From positions 62,001-126,000 of the forward strand of contig CAVRPP010000003.1 in assembly GCA_963723165.1 (NCBI GenBank): a stretch of DNA of 64,000 nt, written 5' to 3'. Source of the stretch: UBA4744 sp963723165. GTDB taxonomy: Bacteria; Actinomycetota; Acidimicrobiia; Spongiisociales; UBA4744. Numbering within the stretch: position 1 is the first letter of the stretch; each line of letters starts with the position of its first letter. The notes beneath the pieces were generated by a model. It had not been told where the DNA came from. It made no database searches and was given only the letters and a program-made list of their open reading frames with translations. The position numbers and the translations under genes are program-made. Positions 52,356 to 61,793 of the stretch are shown here, in pieces.

Positions 52356-54908
52356 CTACCGATCAAACCAGAGGAAGTCGGCAACCTCCGCAGCGTCGTA
52401 GACGGTTTCACACGGGATCCCGTTCCCATCAGCGTCCATCCGGTCCGGAACTCCCTCGGAGATCCAGTAGGCGACCGCCTCTCCGAATCCGGCACCCTGA
52501 TCGACCAGGTGATAACAAAAGAGGTCCGACCCGTAGCCGGCACTCACGCCGATCACCGATTCGACCTCTCCCGTCGAATACAGCGTCTCGCACGGTATCC
52601 CGTTCCCGTCGGCGTCCATCCGTGATGGCGTTCCCTCCCGAACCCAGTAGGCCAATGACTGTTCAAAGGAGTATCCGGCCGCTTCCACATCACGACAGAA
52701 CAACCCGGCAGCTAATCCGGCCGTTGTTCGGGATTCGGTCCCTGCGAATATCGGCAGTTGCCAGGCAGGCCGGTCCGGTGCCTCCCCGTTGTCGAGCATT
52801 GCCCGCCACTCCTCATCTGTCAGCCTGCCGAGTTCGGCGTCATGCCAGAACTCGTAGTACGAGTAGACGCCGCCTACCGCCACTTGAAAGGTGCCGCGAT
52901 CGTTGGGGACGAGCACCATGATCCGATCGATCCGACCGGTTCCGATCTCCAGGTACGCCAGGGTGGAACGCATGATGTCGGCGATCAAGGCGGCGTCGGT
53001 GTCGTCCGCCGACGGGAGCCCGAGGGCATCATCCCAATCGGAGGTCTGGATCCACAGCGCTTCGAGCACCGACCCGATCCCCTCCAACCAGTCGTTGTCA
53101 TCGGACGATATTCCCAATCCGGCCAGCTCATCCCGGGCGACCCCGCCCAAACGCTCGAGCAAGCCCCCGACGCTGGTCATGAGCGAATCGGAATCGTCGT
53201 CCGGACGCACCAGTCCCCGATCCCGCAAGCCATCCTGCAACAAGCCAACCACGGCAGCCATGCGCTGCCACGCAACCGGATCGGGTTCGACCCAGTGACG
53301 CGGAGGCTCGGACAACGGATCGAAGCCACCCTCAGCAGCAAACGACTGCTTGGCAAAAAGGATCGTGTCGTGTTTCAACTCCGCATACGACCCCAGACCC
53401 GTCTGCAATCCCTTTGCCTCCCAGGCGGGAGTTCTCATGAAGTCCGGGAACGCACGGCCCTTGGGGACCAGGACCGGCTGCAGGGCATAGAGCCAAGCGT
53501 CGTAGACGGTGCCGGCCCAGTCATCGGCGTCTCTCGCGTCGACCAGATCCTGCATCGCGCTGAACTGCTCCTCGTAGTTGGTGTACCGGGTCTCCCCGGA
53601 GGCCTCTAGCTCCCGGTGTGCGAGCTCGGAGCCGAATACTGCGGCCAGATCAAGTGTGGTCGCGTACACCCGCCCGAATGGCGGTTCCCCGACGTTGGGG
53701 AACCGCAGCTGGTCGTAGATGTACGAGTCAACTACGAACCGCACCCCCATGATGCGAGCGGAAGCGTTCTCAGGGTCGATGCCAACGGGTCGCAGGGAGG
53801 CCAGTCCGTCGGCCAGGCCGTCGATGGTGGCTGAATCGGCGAAGGGGCTGGGATCCTCGAGCCACCCAGGTGCGACCGTTTCTGCAACCTCGGACAGCTC
53901 GAACGGTGTGTAGTCATCAGCCACACCGACCAGGAACGCCGTCGGTTCGTACACCAGACGCCAGGCTTCCACGAGGTCCTGGTCCTCGACCAGAAGACGG
54001 GACGCAAGGGCCCCGATGCGTAGCGAGTCGGGATCATGGATGAAGAACGAGGCCTGGCCGAGCATCGACATCGCCCGGAAGTAGCGCTCGAGATCGTCGT
54101 TGCGTGTGTAATGGCCGCGCGGTTTGAACAAGCTGTAGTCGACACAGTTGCGAAGCGAAACAAGCGGGTCGCACTCACCGAAACTGGTCGTCGGCGATGC
54201 GGTCAACTGGGTGGCTTCCAGGGCCAGATCCACTTCTTCCTTGGCGAGAGAACCAATCGGCCCGACATCGAGGTCGAGAAACGTGGCAGTCGCTTCGAAG
54301 AGTTGCTGCACGCGAGCCGCCGGTTCGGCGAGTTCGGTTCCCGCCAGTTCAACTGCTTGTTCCCGGGCTGATTCAACCAGGCCGCCGACCAGCTCCTCGA
54401 GGATCGGGAGGAGGGTTTCTTGTTCTATGTCACGAAGAAGCTTCGAAAACGCCAGATGCAAGAAGTGGTATCCGGCGTCGGTCGTGACGAAGAAGACCTG
54501 ACCTTCGTACAGGTAGCTGGCGTAGGCGTGCTGAAACTGCCGGTACCCGTCGGGAACAACGACAAAGCCCTGAGCCAACAACGTGGCGGCCACCTCCGGC
54601 TCGAGAGTCAACCACTCGGGTTTGAGGACGCCGTCCAAGCCGGCCGGAAGTGCCGGACCGGGATAGGCGCTTCCGTCGCCGAGCAACGGAACCAGCGCAA
54701 ACGGAGCAAAGGCGCCCGGCGAGCCCGGCACCCATCCGGAGGTGAGCGCGGAAGGGGCCCCGGTCGTTGTGGTAGTGGGCGGTTGGGGTGCGGTGGTGCT
54801 TGTGGAGGACCCGGCTGCTGTCGATGTGGTTGTGGTTTCGTCCGACCTGGTTGTACAGGCCGCGGTGATCATCGCCAGCACCAACAGAATGGCAAAGCCC
54901 TGTCTCAT
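52356..54908 (-). CDS. DUF3160 lipoprotein with two excalibur-like repeats
   Basis: 850 aa from the ATG at 54908 (AGGGAG eight bases upstream). Lipobox MITAACTT, Thr-rich linker to about 45. The large mature part (70-740) carries DUF3160 blocks such as FVTTDAGYHFLHLAFSKLLR, PRGHYTRNDDLERYFRAMSM, FVVDSYIYDQLRFPNVG and YAELKHDTILFAKQSF. The C-terminus has two copies of an excalibur-like calcium-binding motif, each ending DADGNGIPCE, with paired Cys. DUF3160 has no known reaction. It follows the CapA-like gene after 88 nt on the same strand, perhaps one transcript. Confidence 0.88.
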   Translation of the reverse strand: MRQGFAILLVLAMITAACTTRSDETTTTSTAAGSSTSTTAPQPPTTTTTGAPSALTSGWVPGSPGAFAPFALVPLLGDGSAYPGPALPAGLDGVLKPEWLTLEPEVAATLLAQGFVVVPDGYRQFQHAYASYLYEGQVFFVTTDAGYHFLHLAFSKLLRDIEQETLLPILEELVGGLVESAREQAVELAGTELAEPAARVQQLFEATATFLDLDVGPIGSLAKEEVDLALEATQLTASPTTSFGECDPLVSLRNCVDYSLFKPRGHYTRNDDLERYFRAMSMLGQASFFIHDPDSLRIGALASRLLVEDQDLVEAWRLVYEPTAFLVGVADDYTPFELSEVAETVAPGWLEDPSPFADSATIDGLADGLASLRPVGIDPENASARIMGVRFVVDSYIYDQLRFPNVGEPPFGRVYATTLDLAAVFGSELAHRELEASGETRYTNYEEQFSAMQDLVDARDADDWAGTVYDAWLYALQPVLVPKGRAFPDFMRTPAWEAKGLQTGLGSYAELKHDTILFAKQSFAAEGGFDPLSEPPRHWVEPDPVAWQRMAAVVGLLQDGLRDRGLVRPDDDSDSLMTSVGGLLERLGGVARDELAGLGISSDDNDWLEGIGSVLEALWIQTSDWDDALGLPSADDTDAALIADIMRSTLAYLEIGTGRIDRIMVLVPNDRGTFQVAVGGVYSYYEFWHDAELGRLTDEEWRAMLDNGEAPDRPAWQLPIFAGTESRTTAGLAAGLFCRDVEAAGYSFEQSLAYWVREGTPSRMDADGNGIPCETLYSTGEVESVIGVSAGYGSDLFCYHLVDQGAGFGEAVAYWISEGVPDRMDADGNGIPCETVYDAAEVADFLWFDR

Positions 54909-54996
54909 CGCTTCGGCTCCCTTCGAGATTCGCCCTCGGATGAGGCTTGTTTCTCCGTTCAACGTACTCCCACTGCATCGCTCGAACCAGAGCGAA

Positions 54997-56589
54997 TCAT
55001 GGCCCCTCTTGGCCCCGGTCGATGATGACCGGATCGAGCTTCCCGTCACCATCGATGTCCACACATCCCGGAGTTCCGCCGCCCGGCAACTCGGCAGGAA
55101 CCGTGAATCCGAACCCTTGCCAAACCCATCCACCGGTAGCCACGATGGTTGGGTCGTCGAGGGAATCGAAGGCCAGTCCTACCGAGCCGTCGCATACCGC
55201 CAGACGAGCAACCGGCCGGAACAGGGTTCCGGCCACCCACCGCTCGCGCAGCGCCACGAGCTGGTAGACGCCGAGGTGGGCGCTCCTGCCCGACGAATCT
55301 GCCCAGACCAGGTCCGGATACTGGGTGTTCACCTCATTCTCTCGATACGGACGGCGATGGGAGACCACCAGATCGTCCCGGCCGTCTCCGGTTGCGTCGC
55401 CGATGGCTGCATCCACGACGTCCCCACCGGTGAACCCATCCAGTGCGGAACCCGGGGACCGGGCCGGTTCGAAAGGCGCCGGCCTCGTCAGATTCCACCA
55501 TTCGAGGCCCAGTAGGACGGCATCGCTGTCTGGAAGCGACCACGATTCGAAATGGACACGGCGATCGTGGTGTTCGGTGGTTCCCACCCGGTACGCAATT
55601 ACTCCCTCCCGGTCGGCGAGCACTTCCAGCAGGGCTCCCCGACGCGTGCCTGCGGCAGATTGATCGAACAGGAAGTTGCCAAGACTGGTGGCGATGACAG
55701 TCGTGCGGTTTCCTACCCCGGCGGTTGTGACAACCGGTTGTATCACGTGCGGGCCGTGCCCCCAGACGACATCGACACCCCAACCGGCCAGCCGCTCGGC
55801 GAGCACCGCCATGCCGGGATCGGTTCCCGGGTAGTACTCGACTCCGCCGTGCACCCCGACGATCAGGAGGTCCACCCTGGGTCGAGTGGATGTGATCGCC
55901 GCTTTGACTTGCTCCTCATCCCATGAGGCAATGCCCGGATGGTCGGCGGTAGCTCGGGTCCCGGCCAGGGTCGCGTCGAATGCCAGAAAACCGATTTTGA
56001 GACCTTGACGTTCGAATATTTGGACCGCCAGGGCATCGTCGAGCTGCGCGCCTCCCCCAATAGTTTCCATTCCGGCAGCTTGCACGGCTTCGATCGTGTC
56101 GAGAATCGACAAGCGCCCGGCGTCGCCGGCGTGGTTGTTGGCGATTCCGAGGACGTCGAAACCTGCGGTGGCCAGCGATCCTGCTCCCGACGGATCTGCT
56201 TCAAGCGAATACGGGTTGGTGGCGATGTGGGGACGAAGCGTCAGCGGCGACTCGAGGTTGGCGGCCGCAATGTCTGCCCTGGTCAGGATATGTCGAACGT
56301 CCTCGAAAACCCCGGTTGGTTCATTGCGAACAATGGGGCCAATTCCCCTTCCCAGCATCACGTCGCCGACCAGAGCCACCGAGACAATTTGGCTCTCGCC
56401 TCCATGGGGTCGGGTGGTCGTGATCGACGGAGCCATCGTCGTTGTCGGGGTCCAGGTCGGCACCGTCAGGATTGTCGAGGTGGTGGACGGGTCGACGGAG
56501 GTTGTTCCGGCGAATGGTCCGGTGGACGAACCCCCACAGCCCCCCAGAGTGAAAACCGCCGCAATCAGAATCATCCGACGAGTCACCAT
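54997..56589 (-). CDS. CapA-like (poly-gamma-glutamate capsule) metallophosphatase lipoprotein
   Basis: 530 aa from the ATG at 56589 (nearby GTG/ATG starts are possible). Lipobox FTLGGCGG and Thr-rich linker. Residues about 65-330 match the CapA/PgsA domain: VALVGDVMLGRGIGPIVRNE, ADIAAANLESPLTL, DVLGIANNHAGDAGRLSILD, LLIVGVHGGVEYYPGTD, WGHGPHVIQPV and TSLGNFLFDQ. The rest has FG-GAP-type calcium loops (DAAIGDATGDGRDDLVV and CVDIDGDGKLDPVIIDRG), so it may form a propeller. Family members serve poly-glutamate or other capsule assembly; here the substrate is unproven. Confidence 0.85.
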   Translation of the reverse strand: MVTRRMILIAAVFTLGGCGGSSTGPFAGTTSVDPSTTSTILTVPTWTPTTTMAPSITTTRPHGGESQIVSVALVGDVMLGRGIGPIVRNEPTGVFEDVRHILTRADIAAANLESPLTLRPHIATNPYSLEADPSGAGSLATAGFDVLGIANNHAGDAGRLSILDTIEAVQAAGMETIGGGAQLDDALAVQIFERQGLKIGFLAFDATLAGTRATADHPGIASWDEEQVKAAITSTRPRVDLLIVGVHGGVEYYPGTDPGMAVLAERLAGWGVDVVWGHGPHVIQPVVTTAGVGNRTTVIATSLGNFLFDQSAAGTRRGALLEVLADREGVIAYRVGTTEHHDRRVHFESWSLPDSDAVLLGLEWWNLTRPAPFEPARSPGSALDGFTGGDVVDAAIGDATGDGRDDLVVSHRRPYRENEVNTQYPDLVWADSSGRSAHLGVYQLVALRERWVAGTLFRPVARLAVCDGSVGLAFDSLDDPTIVATGGWVWQGFGFTVPAELPGGGTPGCVDIDGDGKLDPVIIDRGQEGP

Positions 56590-56744
56590 GTGATGCACCC
56601 GCTCATCTTCTCAGAACTAACACCCAGTATCCGGCATCCCCTCTCAGAAAACGCCATGAAAGGGATGCCGGTTCCTGCCCGGTGACCTTCCGAGAGATCC
56701 TCGTCCGCCTGGAAGCCGGGACCCGATCGGTCCCGGGCCAAGAC

Positions 56745-59450
56745 CTAGGGATCGACCGACACGGTGTAGATCCTGCCCGGGGTCCACATGTCCGCTGCAA
56801 AGGCCAGCCTCAGGCCATCGGGAGACCAGGCTGGATCTCCCGTGCCAATCGGGAGATCGGGGACACGGGTAGTGATGCCCGTCGCCAGATCAAGGACGTA
56901 GAGCGCCGCCGCCTCCGCAGGTTCGGAACCGGACCGGTAGGCCAGCTTGCTGCCGTCCGGAGAAAAGGCCGGCGCCCGACCGCCGACACCGTCCGGATCC
57001 GGAAGCGAGGTCAGATCACTTCCCGCAGGCGTCATCGTCCACAAGTGCCACCTGGAAGTATCGGGCTCCGCTCCCCCCGACCGATCCTCTACGAACGCGA
57101 TCAGATCGCCTGTCGGGGACCAGCTGGGATCTCGAACGGAGGTGAATACGGCTGCCGTGCCGATCACCGCAGTAGTCCGGCCGGTGATCGGATCCACAAC
57201 GCCCAGCTCAGAAAGGGGCGAGCACACACGTTCCGGCTGCAAACCTCCCTGGCCGACGCATGTTCGCGAGCTAAGGATGATCCTCGACCCGTCCGGCGAC
57301 CAAGCGGGGTCCCGCTCATCCTTCGACCCGGTAGCCGTGAGATTGCGACGGTCCGTCCCATCCGGCCGGATCAGAACCACATCCCCGCTGCCTGCTGCCC
57401 CGGATACGTAGGCAAGCACGGTTCCGTCGGACGACCATGCCGGGGATGATCCACCCCCGTCGGAGTTGGTCACGTTCACGGCCTCGTCTTGTCCTGCAGG
57501 AACGATCCAGACGTCTTCGCCGCGTACAAAAGCCAGAGCTCCGTCGGACGACCAGCTCACGTCGGTGATGAAACCCTCGGCAGGGGTCGGCTCTGATGGT
57601 TCACCGGCGAGAACGACCTGGCCGACTTCACCGTAGGCCCGGACGGCTCCGTCGACCCCCGCAACGAACACGATGCCTCTCCATTCGACGGGCACCGCCG
57701 CCGGAGCCACTTCAAGCGCAACGCGAAACCTCTCGTTTCCTTGGATCGGGTCGTAGGCAACCAGTTCGGGAGCGTCGGTCGCTACGTAGACGACTCCATC
57801 TGCCCCAATGGCGACAGCGTGGGTCGAAGCGCCGACAGGCTGCACGGCAACCCGGCTACCACTTTCAGCATCGATCCTCATCAAGCTTCCCGCCGGGTCG
57901 ACGGCCCACAAAACCGGGTCCGGCGACTCGCCAGCGGGAGCTCCCACCACGGGGACGGTCGCCACTTCAATCTCAACCGGGTCACCCTCGGTGGTGACCC
58001 AGGCCGGATGGAACGACCCGGTTCCTTCCGAGCGGCGGGTAAGGAAACCCTCGGCATCGGTGATGAACACTCCATGTTCGAATCCCGATGGAGCCCGGGG
58101 CGGCGCAGTCGCCACAACGATCGAAACGGCTTCCGCCCGCCGGCCCGGCCGGGTTCCTGCACCGATATTGAGGCTATTGACAAGTTCCAGGTCGTGACCC
58201 CTGAACTCAAGGAGCGCGGCGCCCTCCGCAACATAGATGGAATCACCACTGGTCACCGGTCCGGCCGTCGGCGAACCGAGCCCGGTTTCAATCCGGCGGT
58301 GTTCTCCCGACATGGCATCGAAGCGATAGAGCTCGGGCCCGGCCACCACGAAGACCGCATCATCGAGGATCACCGGTTGGGAAGGGACGATGGGCGAGCA
58401 GGCACTGCCGGGACAGCGTTCGAACCGGTGCCACCAGAGCAGCGCTCCGGACTCGGCCTCCACGGCATGAAGAGTCCCTAGGTAGGTCGAATACACCACC
58501 ACGCCGGGTCCAACCACCGGGGCTCCCAAAATCGGAGCACCGAAAGGCTCCCGAAGCGGCAGATCTGCATCGACAACGAGACCCGGATCCGGCCAGACTG
58601 CGGTTGCATCCGACGCCCGAAAGGCGTGCAGGCCGGTTGCCCGACTGCCGGCGTAGACAACCCCGTCGTGGGCAGCGATCGCAACCGTCGATCCGCCCGG
58701 CAGGACGACCCACCCCGGCGCAGCGTCCCCGATCGGCCCGGTGGTTGCCGGCCTGGGGGGCGACGTGGTCACGGACTCCGTTGCTGCAGTGGTTTCCGGG
58801 GTTCCGGTCCCTGGCGGGTTTGCCACCGCGAAAACGGCAATGGCCCCGGCTACGAGGACGGTGGCAGCGCCAGCCGCCAGCCAAGGAACCCCGGCCCCGG
58901 CACGCCGCCCGCCATCATCGGCGAGGGTCCCAACGTGGTAAACGTGTCCGGGTTCACTGATGTCGCGCAGGCGACGAAGACCCATATCGGCCAACTCGAC
59001 ATTGTCCGGCAGGGTGGCACGCACCTTGTCCTCCGCAGTTTCGGTCAAGAGGATTTCGCCACCAACTGCGAGATCCAGCAACCGGGATACTCGATTCAAG
59101 GCCGGCCCACGATAGTCACCAGATCGATCGGCCGCTTGCCCGGTGTGGATGGCCATCCGAACCGCGATGCGACCGATCGAGTCAAAGACCTCAATGCGAA
59201 ATATCGTCTGTCCGGCCAGTGCCGCATCGAGGGCATCGGCCGGATCCTGGAACGCCGCGCAGACACCGTCCCCGGTGTGTTTGAAGACCACCCCGGTGTG
59301 CGACTCGACGACGGACCGCAGGATCTCGTCGTGCCGAACGAGTGCCGTCGCCATTGCTGCCGGCTTCTCGTCCCACAAACGCGTCGAACCCTCGATGTCG
59401 GTGAAGAGAAAGGTGACGGTACCGGTCGGTCGGGCCGTTAGCCGGGTCAT
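56745..59450 (-). CDS. Class III adenylate/guanylate cyclase fused to membrane helix and beta-propeller
   Basis: 901 aa from the ATG at 59450 (GAGG seven bases upstream). Cyclase domain about 1-170: metal Asp in VTFLFTDIEGSTRLWDE, second metal Asp in VVFKHTGDGVCAAF, and the Asn/Arg pair in PALNRVSRLLDLAVGGEILL, so the core catalytic set is present. One helix at about 188-210 (WLAAGAATVLVAGAIAVFAV), a Thr linker, then PQQ-like blades (VVYAGSRATGLHAFRAS, VVYSTYLGTLHAVEAESGAL) and C-terminal TolB-like blades (DPAWSPDGSRIILSSRT, APAFSPDGSKLAYRSGSE). The likely topology is cyclase inside and propeller outside, an unusual input for cAMP/cGMP signalling. Confidence 0.88.
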   Translation of the reverse strand: MTRLTARPTGTVTFLFTDIEGSTRLWDEKPAAMATALVRHDEILRSVVESHTGVVFKHTGDGVCAAFQDPADALDAALAGQTIFRIEVFDSIGRIAVRMAIHTGQAADRSGDYRGPALNRVSRLLDLAVGGEILLTETAEDKVRATLPDNVELADMGLRRLRDISEPGHVYHVGTLADDGGRRAGAGVPWLAAGAATVLVAGAIAVFAVANPPGTGTPETTAATESVTTSPPRPATTGPIGDAAPGWVVLPGGSTVAIAAHDGVVYAGSRATGLHAFRASDATAVWPDPGLVVDADLPLREPFGAPILGAPVVGPGVVVYSTYLGTLHAVEAESGALLWWHRFERCPGSACSPIVPSQPVILDDAVFVVAGPELYRFDAMSGEHRRIETGLGSPTAGPVTSGDSIYVAEGAALLEFRGHDLELVNSLNIGAGTRPGRRAEAVSIVVATAPPRAPSGFEHGVFITDAEGFLTRRSEGTGSFHPAWVTTEGDPVEIEVATVPVVGAPAGESPDPVLWAVDPAGSLMRIDAESGSRVAVQPVGASTHAVAIGADGVVYVATDAPELVAYDPIQGNERFRVALEVAPAAVPVEWRGIVFVAGVDGAVRAYGEVGQVVLAGEPSEPTPAEGFITDVSWSSDGALAFVRGEDVWIVPAGQDEAVNVTNSDGGGSSPAWSSDGTVLAYVSGAAGSGDVVLIRPDGTDRRNLTATGSKDERDPAWSPDGSRIILSSRTCVGQGGLQPERVCSPLSELGVVDPITGRTTAVIGTAAVFTSVRDPSWSPTGDLIAFVEDRSGGAEPDTSRWHLWTMTPAGSDLTSLPDPDGVGGRAPAFSPDGSKLAYRSGSEPAEAAALYVLDLATGITTRVPDLPIGTGDPAWSPDGLRLAFAADMWTPGRIYTVSVDP

Positions 59451-59492
59451 GCCCCGACCTCACATCCCGAAGTCTTGACATCCTGGGTTTTG

Positions 59493-59504
59493 CCGGGATC
59501 CCGG
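59493..59504. repeat. 12-bp palindrome upstream of the cyclase gene
   Basis: CCGGGATCCCGG is self-complementary and lies 43-54 bases upstream of the cyclase start. Possible operator; no further support. Confidence 0.3.
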
Positions 59505-59570
59505 TCGCCACTATTGAGAACGCCACCCGTCCCGTGGCAACCCGACTGCCGGCCGGACCGGAACCGGTTC

Positions 59571-60578
59571 CTACGAGCCGGAGATACGGATGCTGCCGGA
59601 ACCCGTCGTCGCTTGAATTGAGCGCGGGGAAGACGCGTCATCGGTTATCCCGGTGAAGTTGGTGCTGCCAGAACTTGTATCGAGATCCAGCCGGTATGAC
59701 CCGGACGGCACGCCGATAGTGACCGAACCCGAACCGGTCTCCAGTTCGACATCGTCGGGAGCCGACGCAAACTCGAGGTTCATGGAACCGGACCCGGTTC
59801 GGGCAGCAAATTGCACAGACTCCCCAGCCGTTGCGCGGATACTCCCCGAACCCGTGGAGACATCGGCCGTCGCGGCGACACGCTCCAGCACAATACCGCC
59901 CGACCCAGTCTCAGCCGTGACGCGGCCACTGAGCCCAACCAGCTCAATCGCTCCCGAACCGGTGTTGGCCACCACGACCCCTTCGAGGCCGCTTACCCGG
60001 ACCGAACCGGACCCCGAGTCGATCTGGACGTCGACCGCGGCAGGAACGCGCAGCAGATGATCCACCGAACAGGAAGACCCGATCAAGAAAAAGCTGCCAG
60101 GACAATCCGCTTCGATTTCAAGGACCCCGCCGGTAATTGTGTGTTCGACCCGCGGTCGCTCGTCGTCGTAGGCGAGTTCCCGTTGCACCTCGATCGTGTT
60201 GCCGGGCACGGCCAGAATCTCGACACTTCCTGCGTCCACCGTCAAGACGATCCGCTCCACCTCCTCGCTAACCACAAAGTCCGCTTGCTCGAGGGTGTCG
60301 GGTCCGCCCGACGCGAACGGCCGACCGCCGAGTCCGCCGACCAGCAGTACGACCGTCATCACAACACCCACTCCGATCCAACCGCCGGTAGCTCCCGAAC
60401 CCGGATTGAGAAGCAGAATCAGACCGACCACGATCACGCCGACAGGGAGCACAAACTCCCACGGGACGTCAACGGCCAGTGTTTCGAGAAGAACTGCAAC
60501 GCCGAGCGCCACAATGGCCAGGCCAACCACCAAGCGACTGCGCCGAACCGGCGAGCTAGACGGCTCGCGGGAATCCAC
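59571..60578 (-). CDS. Membrane protein with DUF4097-type beta-helix domain
   Basis: 335 aa from GTG 60578, six bases after TATGTT (leaderless). N-terminal part has two or three helices (VVGLAIVALGVAVLLETLAV, FVLPVGVIVVGLILLL, VGVVMTVVLLVGGL), resembling LiaF/DUF5668 membrane regions. The rest is a DUF4097-like right-handed beta-helix with about seven turns, each carrying TGSGS or DSGSG (QIDSGSGSVRVSGLEG, VTAETGSGGIVLERV). A Cys pair lies in DCPGSFFLIGSSCS. DUF4097 proteins are often read as adhesin-like or envelope-stress proteins; no kinase partner is adjacent. Confidence 0.86.
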   Translation of the reverse strand: MDSREPSSSPVRRSRLVVGLAIVALGVAVLLETLAVDVPWEFVLPVGVIVVGLILLLNPGSGATGGWIGVGVVMTVVLLVGGLGGRPFASGGPDTLEQADFVVSEEVERIVLTVDAGSVEILAVPGNTIEVQRELAYDDERPRVEHTITGGVLEIEADCPGSFFLIGSSCSVDHLLRVPAAVDVQIDSGSGSVRVSGLEGVVVANTGSGAIELVGLSGRVTAETGSGGIVLERVAATADVSTGSGSIRATAGESVQFAARTGSGSMNLEFASAPDDVELETGSGSVTIGVPSGSYRLDLDTSSGSTNFTGITDDASSPRSIQATTGSGSIRISGS

Positions 60579-60584
60579 ACCTAA

Positions 60585-60590
60585 AACATA
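60585..60590 (-). promoter_or_regulatory. Leaderless -10 box for the DUF4097 gene
   Basis: TATGTT ends six bases before the GTG at 60578, and no RBS is present. Confidence 0.6.
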
Positions 60591-60668
60591 TCACTGTTTC
60601 ATCCCCGGCAGGGCAAGGAGAACCCCACGATGCCCCCGAACGAACCGCCCGACGGACTGGTCCGTCCC

Positions 60669-61466
60669 TTACGCGGATACCCGCGCGGAGAAGGCTCGCA
60701 GAGTGGCAATCACTTCATCCCGGTTGAGCTCATTCACGAGTTCGTGACGAGCCCCTTCGAACACGCGCACCGTGAGGTCCATCGTCGGCATGCGCTTCAC
60801 GGCTGCCAACGACGTCTGATAGGGAACGAACGGATCGGCAGCCCCGTGGAGGAACAAAACCGGCATCGTGATCCGGTCGAGCTCAGCATTGAAACGGTCA
60901 AGCGCAGCAACCTCGGCTTCGAGCAGGGGCCGCTTGTAGCTGCCGTGGTAGACGATCGGATCATCGGCATAGGACTGCACCGTTTCCGGGTCACGCGACA
61001 TCCCGGCCGGATCAGATGACTCATCGGGGATCCCGTTTTCGAGCACATCGCGAGCCCAGTGCCAATCCCCGAGCACAGCTCCCAGGAACGCCACCCCGGC
61101 CGGCTGCTCCGGATATCGCTCGGCGTATCGCCCGGCGAGCAGCCCACCCATTGAATGCCCGGCCACGACGTGGGGCAACCCGGGGTAGTCGGCGGACACG
61201 ATCGCGATGAGACGGTGGAGGTCGTCGACTACGTGCTCGAAGTCGACGATAAGAGCCCGCTCCCCGCCGGAGCGGCCGTGTCCGATGTGGTCGGGAGCGC
61301 ACACCACTGCGCCGTCGGCGGCAAGCGCCTCAGCGACGTGGGCATACCGGCCACCGTGCTCGGCGTAGCCGTGCACCATCATTACGACGCGATTGGGCGG
61401 TTTCTCGGGCGTCCAGACGCGGTAGAAGACCTCGCCCTCGCTCCCCTGGAAGAACGCCTCCTGCAT
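60669..61466 (-). CDS. Monoacylglycerol-lipase-like hydrolase
   Basis: 265 aa, AAGGGAG six bases before the ATG. The oxyanion motif is VMMVHGYAEHGGRYAHVAEA and the nucleophile is in VVAGHSMGGLLAGRYAERYP. Asp is in LFLHGAADPFVPYQT and His in FEGARHELVNELNRDE. The HGxxxHxxRY block is characteristic of monoglyceride lipase / lysophospholipase members. It probably hydrolyses monoacylglycerols in the cytoplasm or at the membrane. Divergent from the two-component system across a 327-nt gap. Confidence 0.9.
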   Translation of the reverse strand: MQEAFFQGSEGEVFYRVWTPEKPPNRVVMMVHGYAEHGGRYAHVAEALAADGAVVCAPDHIGHGRSGGERALIVDFEHVVDDLHRLIAIVSADYPGLPHVVAGHSMGGLLAGRYAERYPEQPAGVAFLGAVLGDWHWARDVLENGIPDESSDPAGMSRDPETVQSYADDPIVYHGSYKRPLLEAEVAALDRFNAELDRITMPVLFLHGAADPFVPYQTSLAAVKRMPTMDLTVRVFEGARHELVNELNRDEVIATLRAFSARVSA

Positions 61467-61793
61467 TGGTTTCTCCCTTCGGCGGCTGCATAGCCAAACC
61501 TAGTGGCGACACCCCATCTTCCCCGACCGCCGTTCCGACTCGAACAATGGGCCTTTCGACCCTGGTATCCGAACCGACGACGAAAGCAGAATGCGTTCAC
61601 GAAGGTCCGCTCCAGGGTATGGCCTGGTCTCCTACGAGAGACCGAGGTAGCCACCCTCATCGACAGATTCGGGATGCGGAGCGGGCCTGGGAAGGCTACG
61701 ACGAGAGAGCCGGCATCGACCCATCGATCCACCACCCCGGCTCTCTCGCCTGCCTTCCACCACACTGCGACCGGTAGCGACCACAATGTGTTC
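61467..61793. other. Gene-free stretch between divergent genes
   Basis: 327 nt between the lipase-like gene (minus) and the response regulator (plus). Open frames here are arginine-rich and lack ribosome-binding sites. It must hold both promoters, but I see no clear box, repeat or RNA structure. Confidence 0.5.

Noticed and set aside
61503..61793. N-terminal extension of the response regulator
   Set aside because: Arg/Pro-rich and unlike any receiver domain; the receiver starts at 61794.
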